Source of the DNA: Chromera velia
Taxonomy: Eukaryota; Sar; Chromeraceae
Direction of reading: 5' to 3'
Assembly (NCBI GenBank): GCA_018398765.1
Contig: JAHBMJ010003309.1
Coordinates: 5,001-69,000 of the forward strand
DNA length: 64,000 nucleotides
A model generated the notes under the pieces. The model was given only the letters and a program-made list of their open reading frames with translations. It searched no databases and was not told the DNA's origin. Below are positions 12,579 through 22,822 of the stretch, one piece after another. The translations under genes were made by a program, and so were the position numbers. How positions within the stretch are numbered: the stretch's first letter is position 1; each line of letters starts with the position of its first letter.

Positions 12579-12691
12579 AATGGGCTGAAACTTACGGACT
12601 GGCTCTATATGAGAATTCAAACCTTTTCTTTGTCCGGTTGCGTAAGGCGTGCCCTGCTGGGGTTTTTTCATGGGAGTTTCGGTGCATGTGG
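12579..12691 (+). other. Candidate isolated exon
   Basis: A 113-base open segment with a good acceptor (CCATGCACAG) and a perfect GTGAGT donor. It encodes a non-repetitive peptide containing EWAETYGLALYEN and FVRLRKACPAG. Neighbouring pieces at about 12710-12783 (GTAAGT donor) and 13108-13170 are weaker. I could not join these into a gene, so they may be parts of a multi-exon or decayed + strand gene. Confidence 0.25.
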
Positions 12692-12858
12692 GTGAGTGTC
12701 CTTGCAGGACTACATGTATGTGGCTGCCAGTGCGTGCACGTGCGTGTATTCTAGATGCTTCAATACCTTCTCAACTGTATGCGTAAGTCTGTACTGGAAC
12801 TTCCCTCTCTCATTATGTTCGGAGTACAAATACACGCACTCTCTCTCTCTCTCTCTCT

Positions 12859-12889
<31 letters not shown>

Positions 12890-15560
12890 GAGAGAGAAGG
12901 CGCTTGTTGTCGGACAACTGCACTTATGACTTCATCAGAATTGACGGAAGGCTTCGGTGACGGGCAGCCGACCGTATGTCGGTTGCTTTGCTGTCTGTCG
13001 CATGTTGGAGGGGGGGGTGGGCCCTTCGATTGGGATGGCAGCATGGGTGTGTGTCTCTGAGTGCATCACCGAACAATTGGGTGAGCGGCTGACTGGTCTA
13101 TCCATTCAGGCGTTTGCAGACTTGTTCCGTTGTGCGTGTTCGGCACTCATTCTATCATATCAACTGGACACACAAACATGCTTAGTAATACATGCATGTA
13201 CCAAGAGAACAGCGTGAATGATAGCATTGAAGGGCTGCATCACTTGAGCATTTGCTGCACGAACTTTCTTATCTTGTATGTCTGCTTGTCTATCTGTGTG
13301 TCTGTCTGTCTGTCTGTCTGTCAACACATCGCTCTGTGGGCCTGTTTGCCTGGCGTTTTCTCTATCCGTGTGTCTGTATGTCTGTGTGTCACTCTATCTC
13401 TTCACCTGTACGTCAGTCAGTCAGTGTGACTATACACATTCACGCCTAAATGATGTTCCCACACCGCGCGGATTCAGAGTAGCCGCGTTTTGAATGAATG
13501 AATACACCCATGCACCTTTGGTTGACCTGCTGCATGGTTGGTTGGTTTGGAAGAGCATCATGCACAATCAAGGAAGGAAGGAAGGAAGGAAGACTTCGGG
13601 GTGCGCTGTGCGTCTCTTTCTTCAGAAGAGATGCGTGCATGCGTTGATTCCCTTCTTTTCCTTTCCTTTCCTTTTCTGTGCGTACTTCCAAAAGGAGGGA
13701 CGTTCTCTCTGTCTGTGCTTGTGTCTCTGTTTATCCTCTAGACTGCGTGCTTGCATGTCTCCTTGCAGCTGTGCAGCTGCACGTCTCTCTGTCAGTCAGT
13801 CGGAGTGCCTGCTGTCTGTGCTCATCAATGGCCTCCGAAGTCCAAATATTTGGATTTTTCTGCTCCCAACAGATGAAGCGCGAGGGAGTGAGGGTTGGGA
13901 GGGAGGGAGGGGGTGTGATGCTTGGCGTGCGTCTGTCTGGAACCTCAGAGAAGGAAGGAATGGACGAGTGTTTCGAATTCATTCATTCAGGGCATGTGTT
14001 CATGGAAGAGGGCCACGGAAAAGGTGGGAGGGAGACTGCTACATCGTGGTACGTACATCGGATCTCTCTGGAGAGCTGCAATCACTTTTCCTTTCTCTGC
14101 ACCCTCGCAGAAATGAACGATTAGAGGTCGGAGGGGGGAGTGAAAGCGAGAAGACAGAGAGACAAGAGAAAAGGAAATCATCACAGCAGTCTTCCGACGC
14201 GTCAGTGCAGCTCTCATTCCCTGGTCGGGGAGCTGTTTTCGTCTGCGTGAACCCGTCCGAGTCAGAAAGAAGTTGTTGTATGAAGAGCCAATCCTTCATG
14301 GTCATGCATGTGCTTCCTCCCTCTGCACGTGCACTCAATCTATCTGGTCTGTTCGCGTCGTCACACGTCGCACTTGTGCATGCGTTCTTGTTGTGAGCCA
14401 GACTCTCTAATTCGGTCTTGTCTATTTGCCTGTCTCCCTTTTTCTGCCTCCCTCCCTCCCTCCATTCATCCCTTCTTTACCTCTTCACTCCATGATTGAA
14501 AGAAGAGGGGGCGATATCGGAAAATTACTTTTCTTTAATTTGTCCCCATGCAGGAACGAATGATCTCTTCAACTTGAACATGGATCTGCGTCTCTGTGTG
14601 TGTGTGTGTGGAAAGCCAGGCAGGCAAGAGGGCTGATGCAACAAGCACCTCACAAAAGACCTGGTGGGACTGCATGGCTTTTGACTGTATGCGTGCTGTG
14701 CATGTGACTTTGTTTGTCCTCTTTGACGGTTGTCCATGAGAAAAACAATTCGACCACATGCATGAGGGAGCCTGAGGGCATTCCTCTTCTGGTGCATAGC
14801 TCTCTGTCTGTGTCTCTCTCGCTCTCTATCTATCCATCTATCTATCTCGCCCTCTCTAAAACCCTTTCGCACTTTCTCCCGCCCCCTCTCTCTCACCCTC
14901 CCTCCTTTTCTATGGATGCCCCCTGCATGCAGAGCGCTCTCTCTTCTGTTCTCTGCGTCCATGCAGTCAGTAGAAGCCCGAGAAAGGGCGGCAAGGCTGG
15001 CTGGGTGGGGCGGTGAGAGAAGGGAATTTAACGGAGATGGATGCATGATGGGAGTATGCACGGTGTTCTTTGACTCTCCTAGCTGACATCATGCATGAAT
15101 GAATTGATCGGTCCATCGGTCCGTCTGTTGTCCTGACGAGAACGTTCTGTGCATGCATGCACACGTATAACAACAGCAGCTACTGGAGTGGGAATGCTCA
15201 CCGCAAATGCATGCAGCGATTGAGTATACTACTGCTTGCAAGCTGCTGGTCGAGTAAGTCTTTGACAGGACGTTTTTCAACCAAGGGCCCTTTCGCGGCC
15301 CTTGAAGGAGATTCGGTAAGAAGAACTTTGATGTGGCAGCTTCGGACAGAAACAATGTGTATGGTACGTAGGCGGGGGTGTTGGATGCTCTAGCTGATGA
15401 CAGAGCTTGGAGGGATGGGGTGAGGACGATCATGGCATCATCATGCGTGGTCGGGCTTGATGGATTCGCATACAGTCTTTATTGTCATTGGACCTCTTTT
15501 TGCTCATGCGGTGACGTGTTAGATGTATGCACACATCTAGGCACACATACTTCAGATCGA
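12692..15560. other. Repeat-rich region, only weak exon-like pieces
   Basis: Holds a CT/G/AG block (12840-12897), TGTC repeats near 13298-13322, GGAA repeats near 13570-13590 and several TGCATGCA palindromes (for example 15150-15161). Possible + strand exons near 13870-14030 and 15270-15315 have plausible splice signals, but their products are not recognisable. Confidence 0.4.
12840..12897. repeat. (CT)9 - G30 - (AG)n block
   Basis: CT repeats lead into 30 consecutive G (12859-12888) and then AG repeats. Such a G run can form quadruplexes, and its true length is uncertain in an assembly. Confidence 0.95.
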
Positions 15561-15792
15561 CACTGAGAAACGCACGGTGGTGTGCATGACTCGGAATTGG
15601 TGACTTTTTGTCTAGCCTCTTGTAGTTCTTCTAGTAGTTTTTATGATTTGGATTCTGATTCGGATTCATAAATCATTTTTTACGTTTATTTACTTCGATC
15701 GCGATTCAAGTTCTGATATTCAAATTTTAAAATTGACATAATGAATCTGTTTTTTTGGAATTCTTAATTTTTTAAATGTTTTATTGATTGAA

Positions 15793-16075
15793 GCGTAACT
15801 CTAGGCGTATCACAGCAAAAGAAAAAAAAGTAAACCAGAATCTAGACCAGAAATTCCAGAATTGGCCGGCTTTAATCTAGGCTTTAATTATTTTTTTCTT
15901 TTTTCTTTTTTTTCTTGCAACAGCTAAGCAACAGTTGTGTAACACCCAAACAACAGTTACGCAACACGTGAACAACAGTTGTTTGTCATTTAACATCATC
16001 GGCAAAAAAAAAAAGTAAGCCAGAATTGGCTTTGATTTTTTTTTTTTGCTGTGATACCGGGCCCTAGACGTAACT
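15793..16075. repeat. Foldback (MITE-like) element
   Basis: Imperfect terminal inverted repeats of about 28 bases bound a 283-base segment: the left arm contains CTAGG...TATCACAGCAAAA and the right arm its reverse complement TTTTGCTGTGATA...CCTAG. Inside are poly-A/T runs, two direct copies of GTAA(A/G)CCAGAAT and a cluster of CAACAGTTGT palindromes. There is no coding capacity. The shape fits a small non-autonomous DNA transposon, but I could not identify a target-site duplication. Confidence 0.5.
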
Positions 16076-16395
16076 TTTTTAAACTCAAACATTGCAATAA
16101 AAAAAAATATATAAAATATATACAAACTCTAAGCAGGGGGTGCTAGAGGGGATGTTTATTTGCTGTGCCCTGACCCCGCTCACAGGGCTTCTGCGTTCTC
16201 ATGTTTCAGGACGCTAGTGTTCATGAGTGTATAGTGAAGAAGTAGTAAGTGTTTGGATTTTCAGAATAGAAAGTACCACTGTACCACGTCAAACTTATAT
16301 ATAGTTAACCTTATTCCTATTGATCTGTACAGACTAGCGCCTAGGAGGAGGCCGTCTAGTCTTGTACAAAAGGTCTAGAGATCTCGGTCACGTGA

Positions 16396-16640
16396 GTCTG
16401 TCAATCTAACTATTCTCCTCCAATCCTCTCATCAGGCAAGGAGGAAGCTGACTGCAATCGCATGAGATATCGATCCGTGCAGTGTAGGCAGGGCAAATGC
16501 CATGGCCCCCAGCCGTACGCGCACCTGAAATGTGGGCATGCCATAGCTGTAGCGTGGTACCGGTGGTCATGCTGCTTCTGCTCCATTGTGGGCCCACCGT
16601 GGCACACAACACCTATAGCCTTAACTAGAGCCTTAATATG
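16396..16640 (+). other. Cys/His-rich open fragment, unidentified
   Basis: An open frame without an initiating Met inside the AT-rich island. It encodes a compact Cys-rich stretch: DCNRMRYRSVQC, then GKCHGPQPYAHLKCGHAI, then a CCFC. The spacing resembles a zinc-binding module. Composition is much richer in GC than the flanks. It may be an exon or a worn fragment of a transposon-borne gene; function is not assigned. Confidence 0.3.
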
Positions 16641-17078
16641 ATAAAAAAAAAACTAGGAAAAAAACTTTTAGACAACTTAAACTCTAGGCTTCCCATATTA
16701 AAAGAAAAAAAAAAGAAAATTGGGCTAAAAATTAAATTAGTTTTTTTTATTTTTGATTTTCTAGAACAACACCTGAACAACTGTTGTTTGGGGTGTTGCA
16801 TGGGTGTTGCACAATGCACAAGTGTTGTTTAGAAAGGGGAAAAAAAAAAAGAAAATGAAAAATCAATTTTGGCTAATTACTTTTTGATTTTTTTTTACGG
16901 GATACACCCAACCAGTTGGGTGAGTGCCTTGGGGGGCCATTTAGGGGGTCAGTCATAATTTGATTGCATGTTAGGCATGTCTTACCTGCAATGCATGCAT
17001 GAGCAAATGGCGGAGGCCACGGCAACGTGCACAAAATATGTTTTTCGGGACCGCGCATGAACATATATACAATTAAGT

Positions 17079-17172
17079 CCGTGCGAGTTACTTGATACTG
17101 GAGGGACACGTATCATGAAGACCGAAGTATATAATATTATAATGCGATCGCGGCTCCGTGCGAGTTGCTTGA
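17079..17172. repeat. Direct repeat of about 18 bases
   Basis: TCCGTGCGAGTTACTTGA at about 17079-17096 recurs with one mismatch as TCCGTGCGAGTTGCTTGA at about 17155-17172. The spacing is about 75 bases. Confidence 0.6.
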
Positions 17173-17813
17173 GGGGTATATTTTAAAATTTGGGCGACAC
17201 CGACCGTGATGGAGACAGAACCGAATCCCCTCCCAAAAAATGAAAAAATGCGTTATGCGGATGCATGCGATCTCAGGGCCTCTCGGCTGATCTCAGCAGA
17301 GCTGAGCTGCCCCCCGAGGCAATGTGGGGAGCCGATAGACTTGAACTATATGCGTATTTAGTATAGTAGCAAATATTGTGGTATCTATATAACCCTAGGT
17401 ATAAGCACCTATATACTGGTAACTAGAGTGGCAATCAATTCATAAAAATCCAAATTTATAAAGCTCTTCAAACTTCAGTTTTTAAGTAGCAGCTTAGTAG
17501 CTTTAAGTTAATAATGTTTTTCAATGTTTCTAACTTTTTTATTATCAATTATAATCTAGGCTATTATGTACTACTGTCACGGTAGTAGCTGCTATATTCT
17601 GCTTTTATAATCTCTAATAGCTAAAAAAAAATTAAAACCCACATTTGGGCCTTTCTAGGGGCCTTTAAAAAACAATGAACTAGACAATGAGAACAGGAAA
17701 GCTTTGAAGTTTCAAGTTTTACCAGCATTAATTCAAAGTTTATCCAGATAGGTTTAATTTCAAGTTGTTTGCCAAGGTTGAAGCTGTTTGCGGCGAACTT
17801 TGCGCGGTCGTTT

Positions 17814-19361
17814 TCATACGTCAGTCTCTTCCATCTCCATCTCTTCATCTTCTGACTGTGCACCCACCGAAAGGAATTCCTCTTCTCCCCAGTTTGACCC
17901 CTCCCCTTCTCCCTGTGCAACAGTGTCAGAAAGGAAAGTTCGCAGTTCAGAAAACGACGGCAGCCTTTCCTCCGCCACACCCGCTGCCGTGTCCCCGAGT
18001 TCATTTACAGCGAAAAAATCAATTCCCCGATCGAGCAGAAGCCGTGCAATGTCGACACTCTTCGGTTGGGTGGAGTAGGAAGGCTCTTCAATGCACAGAC
18101 TGTGCAGGGCTGTGTTGCCTTCGTTGTCTGTTGCGTTGACATCAACTCCCCTGTCGAGCACAAGCTCAGCCACTTTCTCGGCTCCATGGGCAACCGAGAA
18201 GTGCAGAATGGTACACCCGTCGCTGTTTCTTGCATTTAGATCGGCCCCCCAGGAGAGAAAACACTCCGCAACCTCTACGTTGTCTCGTGCCGTCCCTCTT
18301 CCCTGCATCACTGTGCAGAAGATTGGGGTCCGCCCCTTGTCGTCTCGGCAGTTCACATCGACACCTCGTCTGAGGAGCGCAAGCACCGTCTCCATATTCC
18401 CTCCAACTGCAGCATGGTGCACAGCACTAAAACCCTTCACCCACCCACCCGATGTTTTGGCATTCAGATCTGCTCCCTTCATTAACATAAATTCGAGTAG
18501 GTCGGTTAGACCTAAGTAGGCAGCATAGTCAAGCGGTTTCTGACCATTGTCGTCTTCTGCCGACATGTCTGCACCTGCCGACACGAGATATTGGGCAATT
18601 TCTAGTCTTTCTTTGTCAATTGCAAAAAGTAGCGGTGTTTTCATGTAACTTCTCTTCTCCAGATCTGCCCCTCCCTCCACCAGCAACTGCACAGCTGGGA
18701 GATTCCCCTTTGAGATGGCAATCAAGAGTGGGGTCTCTTCTATTCCTGGCAGTCCCTCGCACACAGCGTCAACCTCTGCTCCTGCTTGTAGAAGCATGCG
18801 GGCAGCCTCCAGCTTCCCTTCAACAACCGCACTGAAGAGGGGAGGGAGGCCGACGGTCGGGGGGTCCAGCTGCGCCCCGACGTGGAGGAACAGCCCGAAG
18901 TTCTCACGCCCCCCCTCCTCTTGGAATCTCTCGAGGGCTTCAGAGACCGACTGCTTGCTGATTGGACGAAAGGAACGTATCACATTTCTCACAGGCCCGG
19001 CAAAGAGGGCCGAGAGGTCCATTTTGTAGTACTGACTCATGATCTGATCAAGGTAGGAGTGGACCTTCCCCCGAACCACAGGCCCAAACTCCAGCAGGCC
19101 ATCCAGGGCCATCAGTGCTTTGCCTGGTGGCTCTTGGCTGGCATTCGGACGGGCTGCACTCTTCTCCGTGTCAGGCAAGGGGGCAGGGAAAGCAGCCACA
19201 GAGCGCCGGCCCTGTGAGGATTGGCGGCAGTTGGCTGCCACCCTTTGGAGCACCTTTCTCTTTCCCCTCACCGACTCGACCAGACGAAGGAGCGTCTGCT
19301 CGAAGTCCTCAATCCCCTTCAGAAGAGGAAGGACAGACTCAGCAAGACTTGGAGCATCCAT
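17814..19361 (-). CDS. Ankyrin-repeat protein, eight repeats
   Basis: Single exon of 515 codons. The frame is open upstream to an ATG at 19475, but that extension translates a CA repeat into THTHT and looks like 5' UTR, so I prefer the ATG at 19361. Residues 1-170 are helical and contain no known domain. About residues 172-448 form eight canonical ankyrin repeats, for example TPLLIAISKGNLPAVQLLVE, AVHHAAVGGNMETVLALL and ILHFSVAHGAEKVAELVL, most ending in GADLN or GVDVN. The C-terminus is acidic (DEEMEMEETDV). No membrane segment or signal peptide. A protein-binding scaffold is likely; partners are unknown. Confidence 0.85.
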   Translation of the reverse strand: MDAPSLAESVLPLLKGIEDFEQTLLRLVESVRGKRKVLQRVAANCRQSSQGRRSVAAFPAPLPDTEKSAARPNASQEPPGKALMALDGLLEFGPVVRGKVHSYLDQIMSQYYKMDLSALFAGPVRNVIRSFRPISKQSVSEALERFQEEGGRENFGLFLHVGAQLDPPTVGLPPLFSAVVEGKLEAARMLLQAGAEVDAVCEGLPGIEETPLLIAISKGNLPAVQLLVEGGADLEKRSYMKTPLLFAIDKERLEIAQYLVSAGADMSAEDDNGQKPLDYAAYLGLTDLLEFMLMKGADLNAKTSGGWVKGFSAVHHAAVGGNMETVLALLRRGVDVNCRDDKGRTPIFCTVMQGRGTARDNVEVAECFLSWGADLNARNSDGCTILHFSVAHGAEKVAELVLDRGVDVNATDNEGNTALHSLCIEEPSYSTQPKSVDIARLLLDRGIDFFAVNELGDTAAGVAEERLPSFSELRTFLSDTVAQGEGEGSNWGEEEFLSVGAQSEDEEMEMEETDV

Positions 19362-19904
19362 CCGTGTGTGTGTGTGTGTGTACCGATGACCGTCAGGGAC
19401 AAGTGGACTGAAGCAGAAAATACGAATTGAAACACCAATCAGAGTCAGACGAAAGGAATGGACAGCTTCAAACACAGCGTTTGTTTGATGTGTGGGTATC
19501 AGAAGACGTGATTAGTTATGCACTCATTTTGACTGATTTACAGCTGTAGCTGTCTCATATATAATCTCTCATACAGCATCGAAAGAAAAGCCTTCACTGC
19601 CCTTCAATTCCACGCATCACTGAAAGTGTCTGACCTTTGCATAGGATCGACCGTCTACGCGCATGCGAGTTTTCTCGAGTTGAAATTAAACATCAGAGTG
19701 TCAAGCTGTCGGATCCTCTGCCGGAGCTACTGCTTTCAGTGACTGAGCGACAGTCTCGATCTCTTACGCCCCACTTACAAACAAGCTAGCAACGTCCACG
19801 CATGTTGTCAAGCATAAAGAAGACGAGTACCTTTTGTGATTTCATACATACCTTATCAAATTTTTCAAACGTGAGTGACAATTCGCGGAGACGGGGTTCC
19901 AACC
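19362..19904. promoter_or_regulatory. Divergent intergenic region, ankyrin / MATE
   Basis: Lies between the two 5' ends. It holds the CA/GT repeat next to the ankyrin start, a TATATAAT run near 19555-19563 and a CTACGCGCATGCG stretch near 19650. Promoter role is inferred from orientation. Confidence 0.4.
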
Positions 19905-21740
19905 ATGCCCCGTCTCCTTTCTACCCCAAGAACCGCAGCAGCTGTCCTTTTCGCCTCAAGCATGGCAGCCCTAGTTTCTCACTCATTTGCTGCGTTTACT
20001 TCCCTCCCAAAAGTGCCCCCATCCCTCTCTGCTACTACCTCTTTCCTCCGCCCTGCTTCGCATGGAGTTGCACTCCAAAGTCCGCCGGTCCTGCCCTCTG
20101 ACAGATCTCCCACCGACCCGTCAGAATCCTCTCTACCACCTGGACACTGCACCCAAATTGTCCAGCGTCATCGGCATGGGCGGACATCTCTGCCGTCAGC
20201 CCTCTCAGCATCGCGTGAGCCGACTGAGACATCGGAAAAGGAAACCGAAAAGGGCACAGGGGAGGCCATTCTCTCCCTCGCTGTCCCAGCGCTGGCCTCT
20301 CTAGCCATTGACCCCCTAATGACCATTGCAGACACAGCCTTCGTGGGACGGGCCTCCGACTCTGCAGATGCCCTCGCGGGTATGGGGTCCTCTGCCGCAT
20401 TGCTCACCTTCGCCTTCTACATCTTCAACTTTCTCACCACCGCAACGACGCCACTCGTCGCATCCCGTCGAGCCGCCGGTGAGGAAAACGGTGCATTGAC
20501 GGTGGGCGGGCAAGCACTTGGTCTGGCGATTGCATTGGGGCTGGTGCTATGCGCTTTTCTCTCTGTGTTCTCTGATCTTCTTTTGCGGTTCATGGGCACA
20601 GGAATCACTGGGCCACAGGCGGGGGCGTATGCCGCATCGTTCTTGTCCGTGCGAGCACTTGCGGCACCCGCAGTGCTTTTTTGTTCGGCTGCCACTGGGG
20701 TCCTCCGAGGTTTTCTCGACACGAAAACTCCGATTGTCGTTCTGGGAGGAGCCAATGCGGTGAACCTGCTCCTTGATATTCTTCTGATTCCGGGGGCAGG
20801 AATGGGGCCTAGAGGTGCCGCCATTGCAACGACAACAGCCGAGTGGGTGGCAGCCTTCTGGTTTGGGGGAGTTCTAGCAGGGAAGCTTCCGAGTGCTGAG
20901 GGAGATTTGGGTCAGAACCGAAAAGGGCACGCGGGACCGAGAGGAAGTGACGCTGACCCTGACAGGGCGTCACTGTCCTCTTTGGACTCTTCAGACCCTC
21001 CCTTGGTTGTGGTGCCTTCTTTTTCCATCCCCCCATGGGCTGAGGTGAAAGCGCTCGTTGTGGCCTCGTCCTCTGTGTTTCTTCGAACACTGGTGCTCCA
21101 GGCGGCAATTAGCTCAGCAGCGGCTCTGGCGGCGCGGTCTCATGGTTTCGGTCCCGAAGGCCCCGCCGCGTCGGTGGCGGCGCACCAAATTGCATTGCAG
21201 CTTTGGCTCCTGTGCTCGTTTGTTTGCGATGCTCTGGCAGCTGCCAGCCAGGCCCTGGTCGCAGACGCTTTGGGGAAGTGCGACGATAGAAGGGTGAAGA
21301 AGATCACCCAAACAGTTCTCGGGTACAGTCTCGCCTTAGGTTCGGTTCTTGCGACGGGTTTGGCGGTTGGAACTTTCGGCTCGGATGCGCTATCGATAGA
21401 GCGCTTCTTTACGGCCGATCCATCTACTCAGACGGCGCTGAAGCCACTCCTGACCCTTTTGATCATCGCCCAGCCTCTAAATGCAGTCGTTTTTGCAGCG
21501 GATGGCGTTCTGCAGGGTGCCGCAGAGTTTCCGTATCAGGCGAAGAGCATGCTTTTGAGTGTGTTGGTGGCCGGCACAGTTTTTGTTGGGTTGGAATCTC
21601 CGTGGCTGGGCGTCGGGGAAGGTGATTCAAACACTTTGGTACATGTTTGGGATGCACTTCTTGTGTTGCAGCTAATGAGAGGTCTGACTTCGATGAAGAA
21701 GATTGTTGATAGTAGAGGCCCAATCCGTTTAGCAACCTGA
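19905..21740 (+). CDS. MATE-family transporter, probable plastid envelope protein
   Basis: Single exon of 611 codons starting at the ATG at 19905. Multidrug and toxin extrusion proteins exchange organic solutes for H+ or Na+ across 12 helices. Residues 1-30 form a hydrophobic signal-like segment ending SFAAF; the following 80 or so residues are Ser/Thr/Pro-rich and poor in acidic residues. A Phe just after a predicted cleavage site is the hallmark of bipartite leaders in red-derived complex plastids. The core follows: AVPALASLAIDPLMTIADTA, FVGRASDSADALAGMG, the helix pair with GVLRGFLDTKTP, and a second half with AAHQIALQLWLL. Length and order match plant chloroplast MATEs (EDS5-like). A 45-residue hydrophilic loop lies between the halves. 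Substrate cannot be told from sequence. Confidence 0.88.
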   Translation: MPRLLSTPRTAAAVLFASSMAALVSHSFAAFTSLPKVPPSLSATTSFLRPASHGVALQSPPVLPSDRSPTDPSESSLPPGHCTQIVQRHRHGRTSLPSALSASREPTETSEKETEKGTGEAILSLAVPALASLAIDPLMTIADTAFVGRASDSADALAGMGSSAALLTFAFYIFNFLTTATTPLVASRRAAGEENGALTVGGQALGLAIALGLVLCAFLSVFSDLLLRFMGTGITGPQAGAYAASFLSVRALAAPAVLFCSAATGVLRGFLDTKTPIVVLGGANAVNLLLDILLIPGAGMGPRGAAIATTTAEWVAAFWFGGVLAGKLPSAEGDLGQNRKGHAGPRGSDADPDRASLSSLDSSDPPLVVVPSFSIPPWAEVKALVVASSSVFLRTLVLQAAISSAAALAARSHGFGPEGPAASVAAHQIALQLWLLCSFVCDALAAASQALVADALGKCDDRRVKKITQTVLGYSLALGSVLATGLAVGTFGSDALSIERFFTADPSTQTALKPLLTLLIIAQPLNAVVFAADGVLQGAAEFPYQAKSMLLSVLVAGTVFVGLESPWLGVGEGDSNTLVHVWDALLVLQLMRGLTSMKKIVDSRGPIRLAT

Positions 21741-22822
21741 GGTACCTGACTATTAATTAATTAACGTTTGAATAACATTTGTACCTTAATTATGCATGCA
21801 TACAGTTAAATTGCAAGTGAAAGGTCTTTCTTGAATTCAAAAAGTTCTTTTGTTTCTATTCAACTGCGCGGTGAGCCGATATATTGTCATTTGCTTTCGC
21901 TTTTGCTAACCCAGACTGTTACCTAGTACGTTACTGACATGGGAACTAGCATAAGAAAAGTACATGGCTCTATATATAACGCTAGCTAATAGCCGCTGAG
22001 TAGCTATAACATGCTTTAACAACATTCAAAATTAATTCTCCATTTTATCAATTATTATTAAAAAATAAATTTTCGCTAAAATTTTATAGTATAGATTGTC
22101 TTTCATTGAGACTTCCAAACAATGTCATTTCATAGTTTTAAAATCTTGGTCATGCGGCTACTAAGTCACGCGCTATGTCACGCGGTGTCCTACATTGAAA
22201 ACATCTTTTTAGCAAAACAACCCTCCTATGAACCATTCTTATAAAATCTGTTGCGGTAGATTATACTAGTAATTCTTTTTAAAGACTTTGTCACTTTGAA
22301 AAGTTATTGTTTTTCCATAGATCGATTTTCTTAGATTTTTTATAAAATTCTTCTTAGTAGCATTTGAACGACCTACGCCGCGTTTATAACCTTCCTAGCC
22401 TGAACATTGCATGCATTTCTAGATGCCTTAAATTTTTTTATCTTTAAAAACTTTTTTGATGATAATTTAATCTTTTTTGGAAGTATACTTCAGGTAGTTT
22501 TTTCATTGCGTCTAATATTGAAATTTAATAGTATGGTAAACGCGTCGTTTAACATGGCTCGGATAGTAAACACAGCTGCTAGCACAGCTGTTCTTTCGAT
22601 TCTTTCTGCCGTTCTGTGGTTTTCGATCCCAAAGCTGTAATTCTTTTTCGCCAGCAGTTTATGGTCATGAACCAGCCAGCAAGTGCGAATCAATGAACGC
22701 AAAAATTGTTCAAAAGTTGGAGCACTTCGATTCATCCTATTAGCGAATCAGCCAGCTCGATCGTTCATTTGCGCATCCCCTGGCAACTGGGTCTCCGTCT
22801 GCAAAGCACCGTGATTTGCGCC
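21741..22822. other. Convergent AT-rich island, MATE / ankyrin-like
   Basis: AT-rich from the MATE stop to about 22740, with a TGCATGCA palindrome at 21793-21800 and no simple repeats. No gene or RNA recognised. The minus-strand gene ends at 22823, about 80 bases beyond the island. Confidence 0.7.

Larger units (their letters stand above)
15561..17813. other. AT-rich island 3' of the ankyrin gene
   Basis: Mostly AT-rich with long A and T runs from about 15600 to 17760, ending close to the stop codon of the minus-strand ankyrin gene at 17814. It contains a foldback element (15793-16075), CAACA/GTTGT palindrome clusters, a Cys-rich open fragment (16396-16640) and a direct repeat (17079-17172). 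No complete gene was seen. Confidence 0.6.

Noticed and set aside
13494-14396. 300-codon plus-strand open frame
   Set aside because: Translation is dominated by simple-repeat sequence and random Cys/Ser runs, with no domain; retained only as a region with weak exon-like pieces.
19362-19475. Upstream ATG extension of the ankyrin gene
   Set aside because: It would translate a CA repeat (THTHT) and a generic hydrophobic stretch; more likely 5' UTR.
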